Part shown: positions 1-8,400 of the stretch, one piece after another
Layout of the letters: each line of letters begins with the position of its first letter
Numbering within the stretch: position 1 is the stretch's first letter
NCBI GenBank assembly: GCA_964520325.1
Contig: CAZFOB010000029.1
Coordinates: 1-33,436, forward strand
Direction: 5' to 3'
Source of the DNA: CAZFOB01 sp964520325
GTDB taxonomy: Bacteria > Actinomycetota > JAICYB01
Length of the DNA: 33,436 nucleotides
Program-made: the position numbers and the translations under genes
The notes under the pieces: model-generated
What the model saw: the letters and a program-made list of their open reading frames with translations, nothing else
Databases searched by the model: none
What the model was told of the DNA's origin: nothing

Positions 1-96
1 GGATCGTCCATCACGAACACATGATCGCATGAGGTAGTGACAGAAACTCAAACGTTCCTCGCTACGGCCCGGCCCGACAGCCGAGACCGAGCGGCC

Positions 97-873
97 TCAC
101 CAATGGCCGGCGGTGGAGCCGCCGTCGACGGGCAGCGAGGCGCCGGTGATGTACGACGCCTGCTGCGAGCACAGGAATGTGACAGCCGCACCGAACTCGG
201 CCGGCTCACCGTAGCGTCCGGCCGGGATCGACCTCGCGCCGGTTGAACGAACCTCCTCGATCGATCGGCCGCTTGCGTCTGCGACTGCTTTGTCGAGGGA
301 GGCGAGGCGGTCGGTGGCGATGCGTCCGGGGAGCACACAGTTCACGGTGATGCCGTCGGAGGCGACCTGCTTGGCGAGCGTCTTCGCGAATCCGTGGACG
401 GCCATCCGGACCGAATCGGACAGCACGAGCATGGGCACCGGCTCGCGCACAACCGTCGAGGTCACGAAGACGATCCGCCCGAAGCCCGCGTCACGCATGC
501 CCGGCACGACGAGGTGCGACAGACGCACCATCGGCTTCACGAGCAGCGCTAGGGCTTCGTCGTAGGCCTCCGCAGGGGTATCCATAGCCGTTCCCGGTGT
601 CGGTCCGCCGGTCGATCCCACGAGGATGTCGAGACGCCCGAAGGCCTCGAGCGTCTGCTCGACGAGGCGCTGCGGAACGTCCGGATGCGTGATGTCGGCT
701 TGCAGGCCGATCGCCTTCGGTAGCGCAGCAGCCTCAGCTTCCGCGAGATCGCCTCGGCGCCCGCAGATCACCACCGCAACGCCCTCGGCCGCGAGTGCCT
801 TCGCGCTCGCAAGCCCGAGACCCGACGTTGCACCGGTGACGAGTGCAACTTTGCCATCGAGGCCGAGATCCAT
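97..873 (-). CDS. SDR-family oxidoreductase with degenerate active site
   Basis: 258-residue short-chain dehydrogenase/reductase of normal family length. The N-terminal Rossmann motif TGATSGLG (about residues 14-21) and a following CGRR suggest NADP(H) binding. The C-terminal part carries the usual GITVNCVLPG and a terminal PVDGG segment. The odd point is the catalytic stretch: where classical SDRs have Ser...YxxxK, this protein reads VLSDSVRMAVHGFAKTLA, so the Tyr is Ser and the Lys is Arg. Such substitutions occur in a divergent SDR subgroup; activity and substrate cannot be inferred. The ATG at 873 lies 8 bases beyond the pilB-like stop at 882 on the same strand, so the two are probably cotranscribed, although no functional link is evident. 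Confidence 0.88.
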   Translation of the reverse strand: MDLGLDGKVALVTGATSGLGLASAKALAAEGVAVVICGRRGDLAEAEAAALPKAIGLQADITHPDVPQRLVEQTLEAFGRLDILVGSTGGPTPGTAMDTPAEAYDEALALLVKPMVRLSHLVVPGMRDAGFGRIVFVTSTVVREPVPMLVLSDSVRMAVHGFAKTLAKQVASDGITVNCVLPGRIATDRLASLDKAVADASGRSIEEVRSTGARSIPAGRYGEPAEFGAAVTFLCSQQASYITGASLPVDGGSTAGHW

Positions 874-881
874 GGTGAAGG

Positions 882-2627
882 TCAGCTTATGGCGCGGATG
901 CGGCTGATGGTGTCCTGCTTGACCTGAGCCTTGAGGAGCTCCTCGTTGGCCGCGGATCGGATCTCGGTGCGTCCCTCGACGATGCGCAGCACTTCCTCGA
1001 GTGAGGTGATGCCGCGCTCGACCTTACGCAGACCGTCCTCGCGCAGCGTACGCATCCCTTGCGCGATGGCGAGCCTGCGGATCTCGTCCGACGAGCAACG
1101 CTCGACCGCGAGACGTTCGATCTCTTCGCTGATGGGCATGAGCTCGACCAGCGCGATCCGCCCGCGATAACCGGTGCCCGCGCAGTTGTTGCAGCCCATG
1201 GCGCGATAGAAGGTGGCGTTCGGATCGCGGATCCCGTTCTCCTTGAGGACATCGGCCGGCGGTTCGTACTCGGCCTTGCAGCGCGGACACAGCTTGCGAG
1301 CAAGGCGCTGTGCGAGCACACACTCGATCGCCGAAGCCACGAGGAACGGCTCGACGCCCATCTCGATGAGACGAGTGATCGCCGACGGCGCGTCGTTGGT
1401 GTGCAGCGTCGAGAGGACAAGGTGCCCGGTCATCGCGGCGTCGATGGCGATGCGAGCAGTCTCGGTGTCGCGGATCTCACCGACCATCACCACGTCGGGG
1501 TCGGAGCGCAAGATCGAGCGCAGCGCCGTCGCGAACGACAGACCCGTCTTCGGATTCACATGGATCTGGCTGACGCCATGCAGACGGAACTCGACAGGAT
1601 CCTCGACCGTGATGATCTTGCGCGAGATGTCGTTGACGACCGACAGCGTCGAATAGAGGGTGGTCGACTTTCCCGAACCGGTCGGACCGACCACGAGGAT
1701 GGCCCCGTACGGTTTGCGGAATGCGCTGGTGTAGGTCTCCAGCGTGTCCTCGAGGAAACCGAGGTCCTCGAGCGTGAGCAACGAGGACGACCGGTCGAGT
1801 ACACGAAGGATCACTTCTTCGCCCCACACCGACGGCACGGTCGCGACGCGAAGGTCGATCGGTCTGCCGTCGACACGAACGGTCATTCGTCCGTCCTGCG
1901 GGATCCGCTTCTCCGCGATGTTGAGCTCGGCCATGACCTTGAGGCGAGACGTCACACCGGGAGCCAGCGACTTCGGGATGCGCATGACCTCGTTCAGCAC
2001 GCCGTCGAGGCGGAACCTGATGCGCACGTCGTGTTCCTGGGGCTCGATGTGAAGGTCGGATGCTTGCTGCTGCACGGCCTGCGCGATGATCTGGTTGATC
2101 GCCCGGACGATCGGTGCGTCTTCAGCTGAGGCGAAGACATCAAGGTCGGTGTCGTCCTCTTCATCCGGGGCGGCTTCCTCGATCAGGCTCTCGGTCGCAC
2201 TTGCGTCGAGCATGCCGTTGCGACCCACGGCGTCCTGGATCGGTCCGGGCTCGGCAAGCACCACCAAAACCGCACGCCGCGTGACCGTGCGGATGTCGTC
2301 GATCGCGATGACGTTGTTCGGATCGGCGATGGCAACCACGAGTGACTCGCCGTCGAATGTGAGCGGGAACACGCCGTGACGCTTGGCCAGAGCTGGCGGC
2401 ACGGCTGCCACGACTTCCGGCTCGACCTGCCACTCGTCGAGGTCGACGAAGAAGTAGCCGAGGCCTCGTGGGGGCCTGACGTCCGGCTGAAGATCGCCGA
2501 GCGCCTGCTCGACGGTGCAGCGCGAACGTGAAGCATGGGACAGCACAGCCGCAGCGTCTTCGATCGTGAGCAGCCCGCGCTCGATGAGTGATTCGAGCGC
2601 GGGCAGCGTCTGTCTGCGGTCCGCCAT
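882..2627 (-). CDS. Type IV pilus / type II secretion assembly ATPase (PilB/GspE-like)
   Basis: 581-residue cytoplasmic hexameric ATPase that would power polymerisation of pilins or pseudopilins. Residues 1-130 form a GspE/MshEN-type N-terminal region. The catalytic half has Walker A GPTGSGKS (about 314-321), an Asp box near 340-346, Walker B with VMVGEIRD (about 380-387) and a His box at STLHTND. A zinc-binding tetracysteine motif follows, CPRC (447-450) and CNNC (479-482), diagnostic of the PilB/GspE extension-ATPase clade rather than the retraction ATPase PilT. The ATG at 2627 is preceded by a GGGAGGG ribosome site. It is divergent from the prepilin operon starting at 2797, which supports a shared job. 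No pilC, pilT, pilM-Q or prepilin peptidase gene lies in the window. Confidence 0.95.
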   Translation of the reverse strand: MADRRQTLPALESLIERGLLTIEDAAAVLSHASRSRCTVEQALGDLQPDVRPPRGLGYFFVDLDEWQVEPEVVAAVPPALAKRHGVFPLTFDGESLVVAIADPNNVIAIDDIRTVTRRAVLVVLAEPGPIQDAVGRNGMLDASATESLIEEAAPDEEDDTDLDVFASAEDAPIVRAINQIIAQAVQQQASDLHIEPQEHDVRIRFRLDGVLNEVMRIPKSLAPGVTSRLKVMAELNIAEKRIPQDGRMTVRVDGRPIDLRVATVPSVWGEEVILRVLDRSSSLLTLEDLGFLEDTLETYTSAFRKPYGAILVVGPTGSGKSTTLYSTLSVVNDISRKIITVEDPVEFRLHGVSQIHVNPKTGLSFATALRSILRSDPDVVMVGEIRDTETARIAIDAAMTGHLVLSTLHTNDAPSAITRLIEMGVEPFLVASAIECVLAQRLARKLCPRCKAEYEPPADVLKENGIRDPNATFYRAMGCNNCAGTGYRGRIALVELMPISEEIERLAVERCSSDEIRRLAIAQGMRTLREDGLRKVERGITSLEEVLRIVEGRTEIRSAANEELLKAQVKQDTISRIRAIS

Positions 2628-2653
2628 ACACGCACCCTCCCACGCCCGCCGGG

Positions 2654-2677
2654 GGCGCCGTTTCTACTATCGGCGCC
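2654..2677. promoter_or_regulatory. Inverted repeat between divergent pilus genes
   Basis: A perfect 7-base inverted repeat, GGCGCCG and CGGCGCC, surrounds a TA-rich centre containing TACTAT. It lies between the divergent pilB-like gene and the prepilin operon, with no T-tract on either side. It is therefore more likely an operator or promoter element than a terminator. No regulator is identifiable. Confidence 0.35.
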
Positions 2678-2796
2678 TTCTGGGGGATGGCCACCGCCCA
2701 AAGGAGTGACGCCGAACTCACTCTGGTGGTGCCTACCCGCCGCCCACCGTCCCTCCGAGGATGGATAGACCGGGATCGAACAGAGGGGAAGGGGAC

Positions 2797-4248
2797 ATGC
2801 TTCTGCGCCGCAGGCGTTCCTTTCTGCGCCCGAGCGACGACAACGGGTCGATGCTGATCGAGGCCGTTGTCGGCTCGTTCGTGCTGGTCGTCGCGATCAT
2901 CGGCGTCATCGCTTCGATGGGCGCCGGCATGACGCTCGTTGGTGGCTCGCGACAACGATCGTCGGCGTCGGCGGTGGCCCAGGAGCGGATCGAGCGCGTG
3001 CACAACGTTCCCTATGACCGGGTGGCTCTGAACGAGACGCCCACCTACAACTACAGCGTCGATCACCCCGACAACAAGGTCTCCGGGAGCAACTACGAAG
3101 TCGCAGCAGGAGAATCGGAAGCGCTCGTCATCGACACGGCACAAGGGGCGCTGAAGCACGTCGACGATCCGATCACAGTGGGCCAGACGGAGTTCGTCAT
3201 CTATCAGTACGTCACATGGGTCGACGACCCGAACATCGACCCGGGCACCGAGGACTACAAGCGCGTGCTCGTGATCGCGAGGTGGAAGAACCCGCTGCGC
3301 AACGGGACGGCCGACACGGTCGTCGAATCGACGTTCATCGGCACCGGCACGGTGACCCTGCCCGAACAGGGACCCACACCAGGCCCGACGGCCTCGCCTC
3401 CACCCGCCACGCCGCCTCCGGTAATCGAAGACCTTCTCCTCGGGCTCGGCGCGATCCTCTTCCCTGCGGAGGAGCAACAACCGAACCCGAACGGTCCTTG
3501 TCCCGCGGACAGCAAGGGCCCCAATGAGCCGCGGCCGCCCTTCTCGCCGGCGACGTTGCTGGTGCTCTCGGGTGCCGGAGCCGAACTGGGCTACGTCAAC
3601 GGGACGTCGATCCAGCTCCGCGTCAAGGCTGCGGACACCTGCCAGATCGCCCCGACCACGATCCCGGATAACCCCGATCCCAACGACATCAGGGCGACGT
3701 TCTCCAACTGCATCGGCGCACCGCCACCGACGCCGACGCCCTCTGGGACCCCGGTGGCCACCATCACGCCGACGCCGACGCCCGAGCCGTGCCCATACAC
3801 CGACGTCGCCCAGCTCGAGTCGGATGTCGAGGCCACACTCACGTGGACGATCCCCGGCGGAGACATCCGCAAGAGGATCTACGCGCGGTTCCTCGACGCC
3901 AACGGAAAGGTGTCCGCCACGTATGGGGTCGATGTGATCTTGGACCAGACCAAACCCACAACACCGGCAACCCTGACGAAGACCTCCTGCACGATCTCAG
4001 GCTCCAACCGGACGCTGGGTCTGGCCTGGGAGGCATCGACCGACGAGAACCTCGTCGGCTATCGGTATTACAGGAGCATCGGGACCGGCGCGTACACCCT
4101 CGTGGGCACGACAACCGCGCTCTCTGCGACCGTGACGGACAAGAAGACCGACGGCGTGCGACATCTCGTCCGCGGCTACGACAAGGCCGGCAACGAATCC
4201 CTTGACTCCAACGTGCTGTCCGTTAGCAGCAACAGCGAGCCGTGTTGA
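2797..4248 (+). CDS. Prepilin-like secreted protein with Pro-rich linkers and Ig/FN3-like C-terminus
   Basis: 483 residues from the ATG at 2797, chosen over an in-frame ATG at 2761 because AGAGGGGAAGGGG sits just before it. A basic leader (LLRRRRSFLR) is followed by the type III signal: Gly, then SMLIE with Glu at +5, then a hydrophobic helix (VVGSFVLVVAIIGVIASM). This is a class III prepilin signal for PilD-type processing. The ectodomain contains two Pro/Thr-rich linkers (near 3370-3420 and 3725-3790) and a C-terminal Ig/FN3-like module with LGLAWEASTDENLVGYRYYR and RGYDKAGNES. This is far longer than a normal pilin (150-200 residues), so it may be a minor pilin or tip adhesin. First gene of the operon; the next start is one base past its stop. 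Confidence 0.85.
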   Translation: MLLRRRRSFLRPSDDNGSMLIEAVVGSFVLVVAIIGVIASMGAGMTLVGGSRQRSSASAVAQERIERVHNVPYDRVALNETPTYNYSVDHPDNKVSGSNYEVAAGESEALVIDTAQGALKHVDDPITVGQTEFVIYQYVTWVDDPNIDPGTEDYKRVLVIARWKNPLRNGTADTVVESTFIGTGTVTLPEQGPTPGPTASPPPATPPPVIEDLLLGLGAILFPAEEQQPNPNGPCPADSKGPNEPRPPFSPATLLVLSGAGAELGYVNGTSIQLRVKAADTCQIAPTTIPDNPDPNDIRATFSNCIGAPPPTPTPSGTPVATITPTPTPEPCPYTDVAQLESDVEATLTWTIPGGDIRKRIYARFLDANGKVSATYGVDVILDQTKPTTPATLTKTSCTISGSNRTLGLAWEASTDENLVGYRYYRSIGTGAYTLVGTTTALSATVTDKKTDGVRHLVRGYDKAGNESLDSNVLSVSSNSEPC

Positions 4249-4249
4249 G

Positions 4250-5734
4250 ATGATCCGCCTTCACCTTCGGCTGCGTAACGACGACGGGAACATCCTGATC
4301 ACGGTCGTCCTCATCTCCATGGTCGTCGGAGCGCTCGCGGCTCTCACCCTGTCGACCGGGAGCCGGGCCGATCGGACGTCGGCCTCCGATCGCAACTCTG
4401 AAATCGCACTCGCCGTGGCCGACGCCGGCGTCCAGAAGACGATCACCACCATCAACGCCCAAGCAACAGCGGCCCCCGGCGATCCCTGTCATGTGTTCAG
4501 TCTCACGTTCGGCTCATCAGCCCTGGCCAGCTGCTTCGATGGCGCCACGCCCCAGGGGGCATACGACGTGGAGGTGAAGCGAACGCCGCAAGGATTCGAA
4601 GTCGATGCCCAAGGGGCAACCGGCGGACAATCCCTTGGACGAAAGCGCCACATCAAGGTCACGCTCATGCCGCCGAGGCTCTTCTCCGAATCTGAACGTT
4701 ACACCCTCTTCTCCTACACATCGATCGATCTCAAAAACAACGATGAGATCCTCGCGGGCGACGTCTGGGCCAACGACAGCGTGCTCCTCCGCAACGGGAC
4801 CGTGCTGGCGGGCTCGGTCACTGCGGCGCAGGGCTGGGTGCAGCTCGAGGCGAACGCCGTCGTTGAAGGAAACGTGTGGTCGGGTGGCTACAACGGCACC
4901 GAGGACTGGGCGATCAGTCTCGCCGGCGGCTCTCGGATCGGCGAGACGGCTGACAATTGGGCCAAGGCTTCGGTTTTGAACCCGGGATGCCCCTCATCTG
5001 ACGAATCGCACTACAGGGTCATCATGGGCGGCGGCACCATCACAGGGAAGGTGACAAGCTTCGGCCCCGTAGTGGGGACCGGGTATGGATCGATCGACAC
5101 ACCACCATCGGTGTGCACCGCTTCGTCGCCACTGAAGCCACTGCCCGTCTACACGTTCAACGAACGTAACTTCGCAAGCGTCCAGAGGTTCGACGGTTCG
5201 ACGGCCGTGACCGACTTCCAGAACTACGTCGCCACCAATCAGAACTCCTTCAGTGGCACGTTCGTCATCGACACGCCAACTCCATCGCAGACGAATCGGC
5301 TCGACCTGTCGGGCGTCAGTATCTCGGGCGACACCACCATCGTCACCAACGCTCCGGTCTTCACCGGGAGCATCGACGACGACTCGGTTCCCGACGGCAG
5401 CCTGGCCCAGTTCGTCGTTGTCTCGCGCTACGCGCCGCCGACGTCGACCGGCTGCGACGTGAACCACGACGGGAGCGAATGTTCCATCCACGTCAAGAAC
5501 AACTTCGACTTTGATGCGGGGACCGGAACGTGCAAGACGGCCGTCCTCATGTACGCCAACAACGGACCAATCGCCGTGAAGAACAACCAAACGATGTGCG
5601 GCACGATCATTTCGAACAGCATCCTCATTAAGAACAACCAGACACTCGACTGGGACGATCGGTTCTCGCGCGCCCTTGGCTTCGGCCCCCAGACCTTCGA
5701 GATCGCGAAGTGGGAAGAGTTGCCGACCAGATGA
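4250..5734 (+). CDS. PilX-like pilus-associated protein with repetitive polymer-like ectodomain
   Basis: 494 residues from the ATG at 4250, immediately after the upstream TGA (4246-4248). The N-terminus has a basic leader and RNDDGN followed by the hydrophobic ILITVVLISMVVGALAAL, resembling PilX-type N-termini. The canonical Glu+5 is absent, so processing is uncertain. The ectodomain has a stretch near 4730-4900 with alternating short beta segments (LAGDVWAND, LAGSVTAA, VEGNVWSGG), a pattern like right-handed beta-helix or bactofilin-type repeats, and further Asn-rich motifs near the end (KNNQT twice). Likely a minor pilus component displayed outside the cell. Its stop overlaps the next start by four bases, so coupled translation is expected. 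Confidence 0.8.
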   Translation: MIRLHLRLRNDDGNILITVVLISMVVGALAALTLSTGSRADRTSASDRNSEIALAVADAGVQKTITTINAQATAAPGDPCHVFSLTFGSSALASCFDGATPQGAYDVEVKRTPQGFEVDAQGATGGQSLGRKRHIKVTLMPPRLFSESERYTLFSYTSIDLKNNDEILAGDVWANDSVLLRNGTVLAGSVTAAQGWVQLEANAVVEGNVWSGGYNGTEDWAISLAGGSRIGETADNWAKASVLNPGCPSSDESHYRVIMGGGTITGKVTSFGPVVGTGYGSIDTPPSVCTASSPLKPLPVYTFNERNFASVQRFDGSTAVTDFQNYVATNQNSFSGTFVIDTPTPSQTNRLDLSGVSISGDTTIVTNAPVFTGSIDDDSVPDGSLAQFVVVSRYAPPTSTGCDVNHDGSECSIHVKNNFDFDAGTGTCKTAVLMYANNGPIAVKNNQTMCGTIISNSILIKNNQTLDWDDRFSRALGFGPQTFEIAKWEELPTR

Positions 5735-6303
5735 AACTGAAGCTCCCCTCGGTCCTCCGAGACGACCGCGGAACCTCACTGGTCGAAATGGCCATCGTGT
5801 CCGCCATGTTCATGGTGATCCTCGTGGCGGTCCTCCAGTCACTTGATTCGGCGACGCGAACCGAAACTGGCCAGCAGGCTCGAGACCAAGCTCTCCAGGA
5901 CGTGCGAGGCGCCATGACCCGGCTGACCAGGGACGTACGCCAGGCGACGAAGATCTGGCCCATATGCCCCAGCGTGCCCCCCGGAGGCCCGTGCTCCAGC
6001 CGCACTCGTCTCGATATGCAAACGCTGATGTCGGGCGATGGCGTGGACCATCACGTCGCCTATGAGCTGACGGGCGGCGCGCTGACACGAACCCTCGACG
6101 GCGGGTCGCCGATCGTCCTCGTCGATCGCCTCGTCACCACGGGCTCTGCCGGCCCACCGTTCTGTTACGACTCGCCTGATTGCAACCTCACCGGACCGCC
6201 GGTGGTCCCAAATTCGGTGCGTATCTCGCTTTCGCTGACGCCGATCATCTCGGACCAAGGCGCGATCACGCTGGCGACCGACGTCGAGCTGCGCAACCTC
6301 TAA
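5731..6303 (+). CDS. PilW/PilV-like minor prepilin
   Basis: 190 residues from the ATG at 5731, which overlaps the previous stop as ATGA; this start is preferred to the upstream in-frame GTG at 5710. The leader LPSVLRDDRG precedes TSLVE with Glu at +5 and the hydrophobic helix MAIVSAMFMVILVAVLQSL, a textbook type IV prepilin cleavage site with Gly at -1. The rest looks like a PilW-type minor pilin and ends in TLATDVELRNL. This C-terminal motif matters because a diverged copy of the same last ~35 residues occurs alone at 18208-18315. It completes a three-gene prepilin operon opposite the PilB-like ATPase. Confidence 0.85.
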   Translation: MKLKLPSVLRDDRGTSLVEMAIVSAMFMVILVAVLQSLDSATRTETGQQARDQALQDVRGAMTRLTRDVRQATKIWPICPSVPPGGPCSSRTRLDMQTLMSGDGVDHHVAYELTGGALTRTLDGGSPIVLVDRLVTTGSAGPPFCYDSPDCNLTGPPVVPNSVRISLSLTPIISDQGAITLATDVELRNL

Positions 6304-6311
6304 GCCACAGC

Positions 6312-6317
6312 TACGCT
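6312..6317 (+). promoter_or_regulatory. -10 box, probable leaderless start
   Basis: TACGCT lies 8 bases before the ATG at 6326, with no ribosome-binding site between. The spacing fits transcription beginning at or next to the start codon. No clear -35 box is seen. Confidence 0.45.
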
Positions 6318-6325
6318 TCCCGGGC

Positions 6326-6748
6326 ATGGAAGAGATCCGGGCGCTGCTCGTTCGATACTGTGACCTCATCGACGCAGCGAACTTCGATGCCATCGGCGAA
6401 CTCTTCGCCGACGCCGCGCTCACAGACGAGAACGGCAACGAGATCGCGCGCGACACGGAATCGACTGCAGCGTTCTACCGCAGCTGCACGATCCTCTACG
6501 AAGGGTCCCCTCGCACCAAGCATCTCGTCCTCAACACGGTGTTCGAAGATGTCGCCGCCGACCTGGTAATCGCTCGGTCGAGCTACCTCGTGCTGCAAGC
6601 CACCGCCGACTTCCCGTTGCAGCCGATCATCACCGGGCGCTACGTCGACCGATTCGAGCGATCAGACGGACGATGGAGGTTCCGCGAACGTCGGTTCTTC
6701 GTCGACCTCGCGGGCGACCTCTCGCGTCATCTCACCTACGAGATCTAG
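6326..6748 (+). CDS. SnoaL-like / NTF2-fold protein
   Basis: 140-residue single-domain protein of the SnoaL_4 / NTF2-like cone fold. It begins EEIRALLVRYCDLIDAANFDAIGELFADAAL, the usual helix-turn-helix opening of this family, and ends in a strand-rich half with GRYVDRFERSDGRWRFRERRFFVDLAG. The family includes polyketide cyclases, ring-hydroxylating dioxygenase beta subunits, dehydratases and many proteins of unknown role, so no substrate can be given. It lies just downstream of the prepilin operon but has its own probable promoter and is convergent with 6758-7147, only 9 bases apart. Confidence 0.85.
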   Translation: MEEIRALLVRYCDLIDAANFDAIGELFADAALTDENGNEIARDTESTAAFYRSCTILYEGSPRTKHLVLNTVFEDVAADLVIARSSYLVLQATADFPLQPIITGRYVDRFERSDGRWRFRERRFFVDLAGDLSRHLTYEI

Positions 6749-6757
6749 TCCGAAAGG

Positions 6758-7147
6758 TCAGGGGGCGAAACTGGAGCGGCACTGGATGAGCCAGCGGTCG
6801 TCCTGTTCGACGATCACGTAGACGGCCGGGAAGACTCCGATCACCGAGCCGTCCTCGCGGTAGCGCGTGAACTGCACGTCGAGGTGCACTTTGGCTTCGC
6901 CCACGTGAATCACGTTTCGGTGGTCCCAGACGCTGTGGTCCCAGCCGCTCGCGCGGAGGGCAGCGATGCCTTGCTCCATCGCTGCTGTTGCTTCATCGAT
7001 GCTCTCCCAGATGCGCACGCGTCCGCTCGCCAGACGCACGTGCGGGTACGCGAGCGTCGCGGCGTGACCGCGTGCGTTGTAATCGTTGAACGTCGAAAGG
7101 AACGCGTCCGTCGTCGCCGTAGCTGCGATGGTGGCTGCTTCGTTCAT
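6758..7147 (-). CDS. NTF2-like (SnoaL/DUF4440-type) protein
   Basis: 129 residues from the ATG at 7147; longer in-frame extensions run into the upstream gene and are rejected. The sequence has the NTF2 pattern: an N-terminal helix (TDAFLSTFNDYNARGHAATLAYPHVRLASG), a middle helix and C-terminal strands VHLDVQFTRYREDG and VIVEQDDRWLIQCRSSFAP. Its start overlaps the dienelactone hydrolase stop as ATGA, so the two are coupled and may act on the same substrate. The protein could be an isomerase or lyase-like partner, but no catalytic residues can be assigned with confidence. Confidence 0.8.
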   Translation of the reverse strand: MNEAATIAATATTDAFLSTFNDYNARGHAATLAYPHVRLASGRVRIWESIDEATAAMEQGIAALRASGWDHSVWDHRNVIHVGEAKVHLDVQFTRYREDGSVIGVFPAVYVIVEQDDRWLIQCRSSFAP

Positions 7148-7938
7148 ACCGATGCGCCGAGCAGCTTCGTGCGGAAGAGATCGAGCACCTGATCGAGCGC
7201 GTCGCGGGTTGGCTGGCCCGGCTCGTCCTTCAGGTGGAGCGTGAGTACCGAGTGGGCGACGGACGGGTGCTCCCACTCGTTGTCCTTGGACGAATCGATC
7301 TCGACGCCGACGAATGCGTCGCCGAGCTCCTCGCGGAGCCGCTGGAAGCGCTCGGCCGGCACAAACTTGTCGCCGGTGAACCTCAAGCCCAGGACGCAGA
7401 GGCCGTCACTGGCGCAGCGGTGCTTGACGCGTTCGAGATCTGCGGCAGACAGTCCGACGTCCCGCTTGTGCTTCTTGGTGATCGGGAACGGAAGTGAGGG
7501 CTGGCTCAGCACGGGCGCGATGATGCGGTCGTCCACCGCCATGGCGAGCGCGAAGCCCCCGGTGAAGCACATCCCGACGGCTCCGACCCCGGGCCCCCCA
7601 CAGACCTCGTGCTCGTGGGCGGCGAGCGCACGGAGCCAGCCGATGACCGGCGAGGTCTTGCCCGTCGCCCACACGGTGAACTCGCGGGAGATGCACGCGG
7701 GCACCATGCTCGAAAGCGCATAGCGGGCCGACATCTCGCGGCCCGGCTGTCCGAACAGATGCGGCAGGACGGCCGTGCATCCGATGTCGACCACGCGGTT
7801 GGCGAACGCGATGACCAGCGGGGTGATCCCGGGTATCTCGGCCATGATGATCACTGCAGGTCCGGAGCCCTTCCGGAACACGTCTCGCGTCTTGCCGTCG
7901 TTGGTGAAGGTTGTCTTCTCGAAGTCCTTCAAATCCAT
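7144..7938 (-). CDS. Dienelactone hydrolase family protein
   Basis: 264-residue alpha/beta hydrolase. Start at the ATG at 7938 after a G-rich ribosome site. The nucleophile elbow GMCFTGG has Cys124, as in carboxymethylenebutenolidase (dienelactone hydrolase), which uses Cys rather than Ser. The GDKFVP segment probably carries the catalytic Asp and one of the late His residues (HPSVAHSV) the catalytic His. Family members open lactone rings in chlorocatechol degradation, but many act on other esters, so the substrate is unknown. It is cotranscribed with the NTF2-like gene. Confidence 0.85.
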   Translation of the reverse strand: MDLKDFEKTTFTNDGKTRDVFRKGSGPAVIIMAEIPGITPLVIAFANRVVDIGCTAVLPHLFGQPGREMSARYALSSMVPACISREFTVWATGKTSPVIGWLRALAAHEHEVCGGPGVGAVGMCFTGGFALAMAVDDRIIAPVLSQPSLPFPITKKHKRDVGLSAADLERVKHRCASDGLCVLGLRFTGDKFVPAERFQRLREELGDAFVGVEIDSSKDNEWEHPSVAHSVLTLHLKDEPGQPTRDALDQVLDLFRTKLLGASV

Positions 7939-7984
7939 GTCCACACCCCCGCCCGAGAAAGTCACACGAAATCCACAGGTTGTC

Positions 7985-8262
7985 CCTCTAGCGTTCCACA
8001 GGACAGGCACTGTACGTTCTGCGAGAACTTGCTGGACGGCACCTTGAGAGCCCGAAAGGTTCCTTTCAAGGGAACGGCCAGCAGGCCGGGCAGGACCTTC
8101 GGGAACTGCCAGGTTGGACCCGACGGGAGAAGGGGAAGGGACGCGAAGGAGGTCGCCGGAGCAGCTTGCTGCCGAGGATGACCACCCCGAACGGACCGAA
8201 ATCTTCAACCTAAGAACCGACCAAGAGAAGGCCCCGGCCTAAAAGCCGGGGTCTTTTCCTTT
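7985..8262 (+). ncRNA. Candidate structured RNA ending in an intrinsic terminator
   Basis: The gap between the dienelactone hydrolase and the toxin-antitoxin pair holds no convincing gene on either strand. It contains several local hairpins readable on the plus strand: GTTCT/AGAAC, GTTCC/GGAAC around a six-base loop, GGCAG/CTGCC around a UUCG-containing loop and GCAGC/GCTGC. A strong terminator with its T-tract on the plus strand closes the stretch. No known riboswitch, RNase P, tmRNA or SRP core motif was recognised. It may be a small RNA; part of it must also serve as the divergent promoter of the hydrolase operon. The 5' boundary is a guess. Confidence 0.3.
8232..8258 (+). terminator. Intrinsic terminator
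   Basis: A perfect 7-base GC stem, CCCCGGC/GCCGGGG, with loop CTAAAA and followed by TCTTTT. The T-tract is on the plus strand, yet no plus-strand protein gene ends here. Confidence 0.75.
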
Positions 8263-8400
8263 CTGGCGCGCCCCTCCTGAACGGCTCCGTACGTCCACGT
8301 ACACTCCGCTCGGCAGGCGTATTCGCCGCGACCGAGGTCACTTGAACTCGATGTGGTCGGCCCCAACCAGCTCGACGCCTAAGATGGCAAGCCAGGCAGT

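Noticed and set aside
1059..2129. 356-residue plus-strand ORF opposite the pilus ATPase
   Set aside because: It is the complement of conserved Walker and zinc motifs, with no independent similarity.
2161..3480. 439-residue minus-strand ORF across the pilus promoter
   Set aside because: It crosses the divergent promoter region and two real genes and consists mainly of Arg/His-rich shadow sequence.
4994..5779. 261-residue minus-strand ORF opposite the PilX-like gene
   Set aside because: It is antisense to a gene with good operon context and has no recognisable motif.
7938..8208. N-terminal extension of the dienelactone hydrolase to an ATG at 8208
   Set aside because: The extra 90 residues have no family similarity, and a good ribosome site precedes the ATG at 7938.
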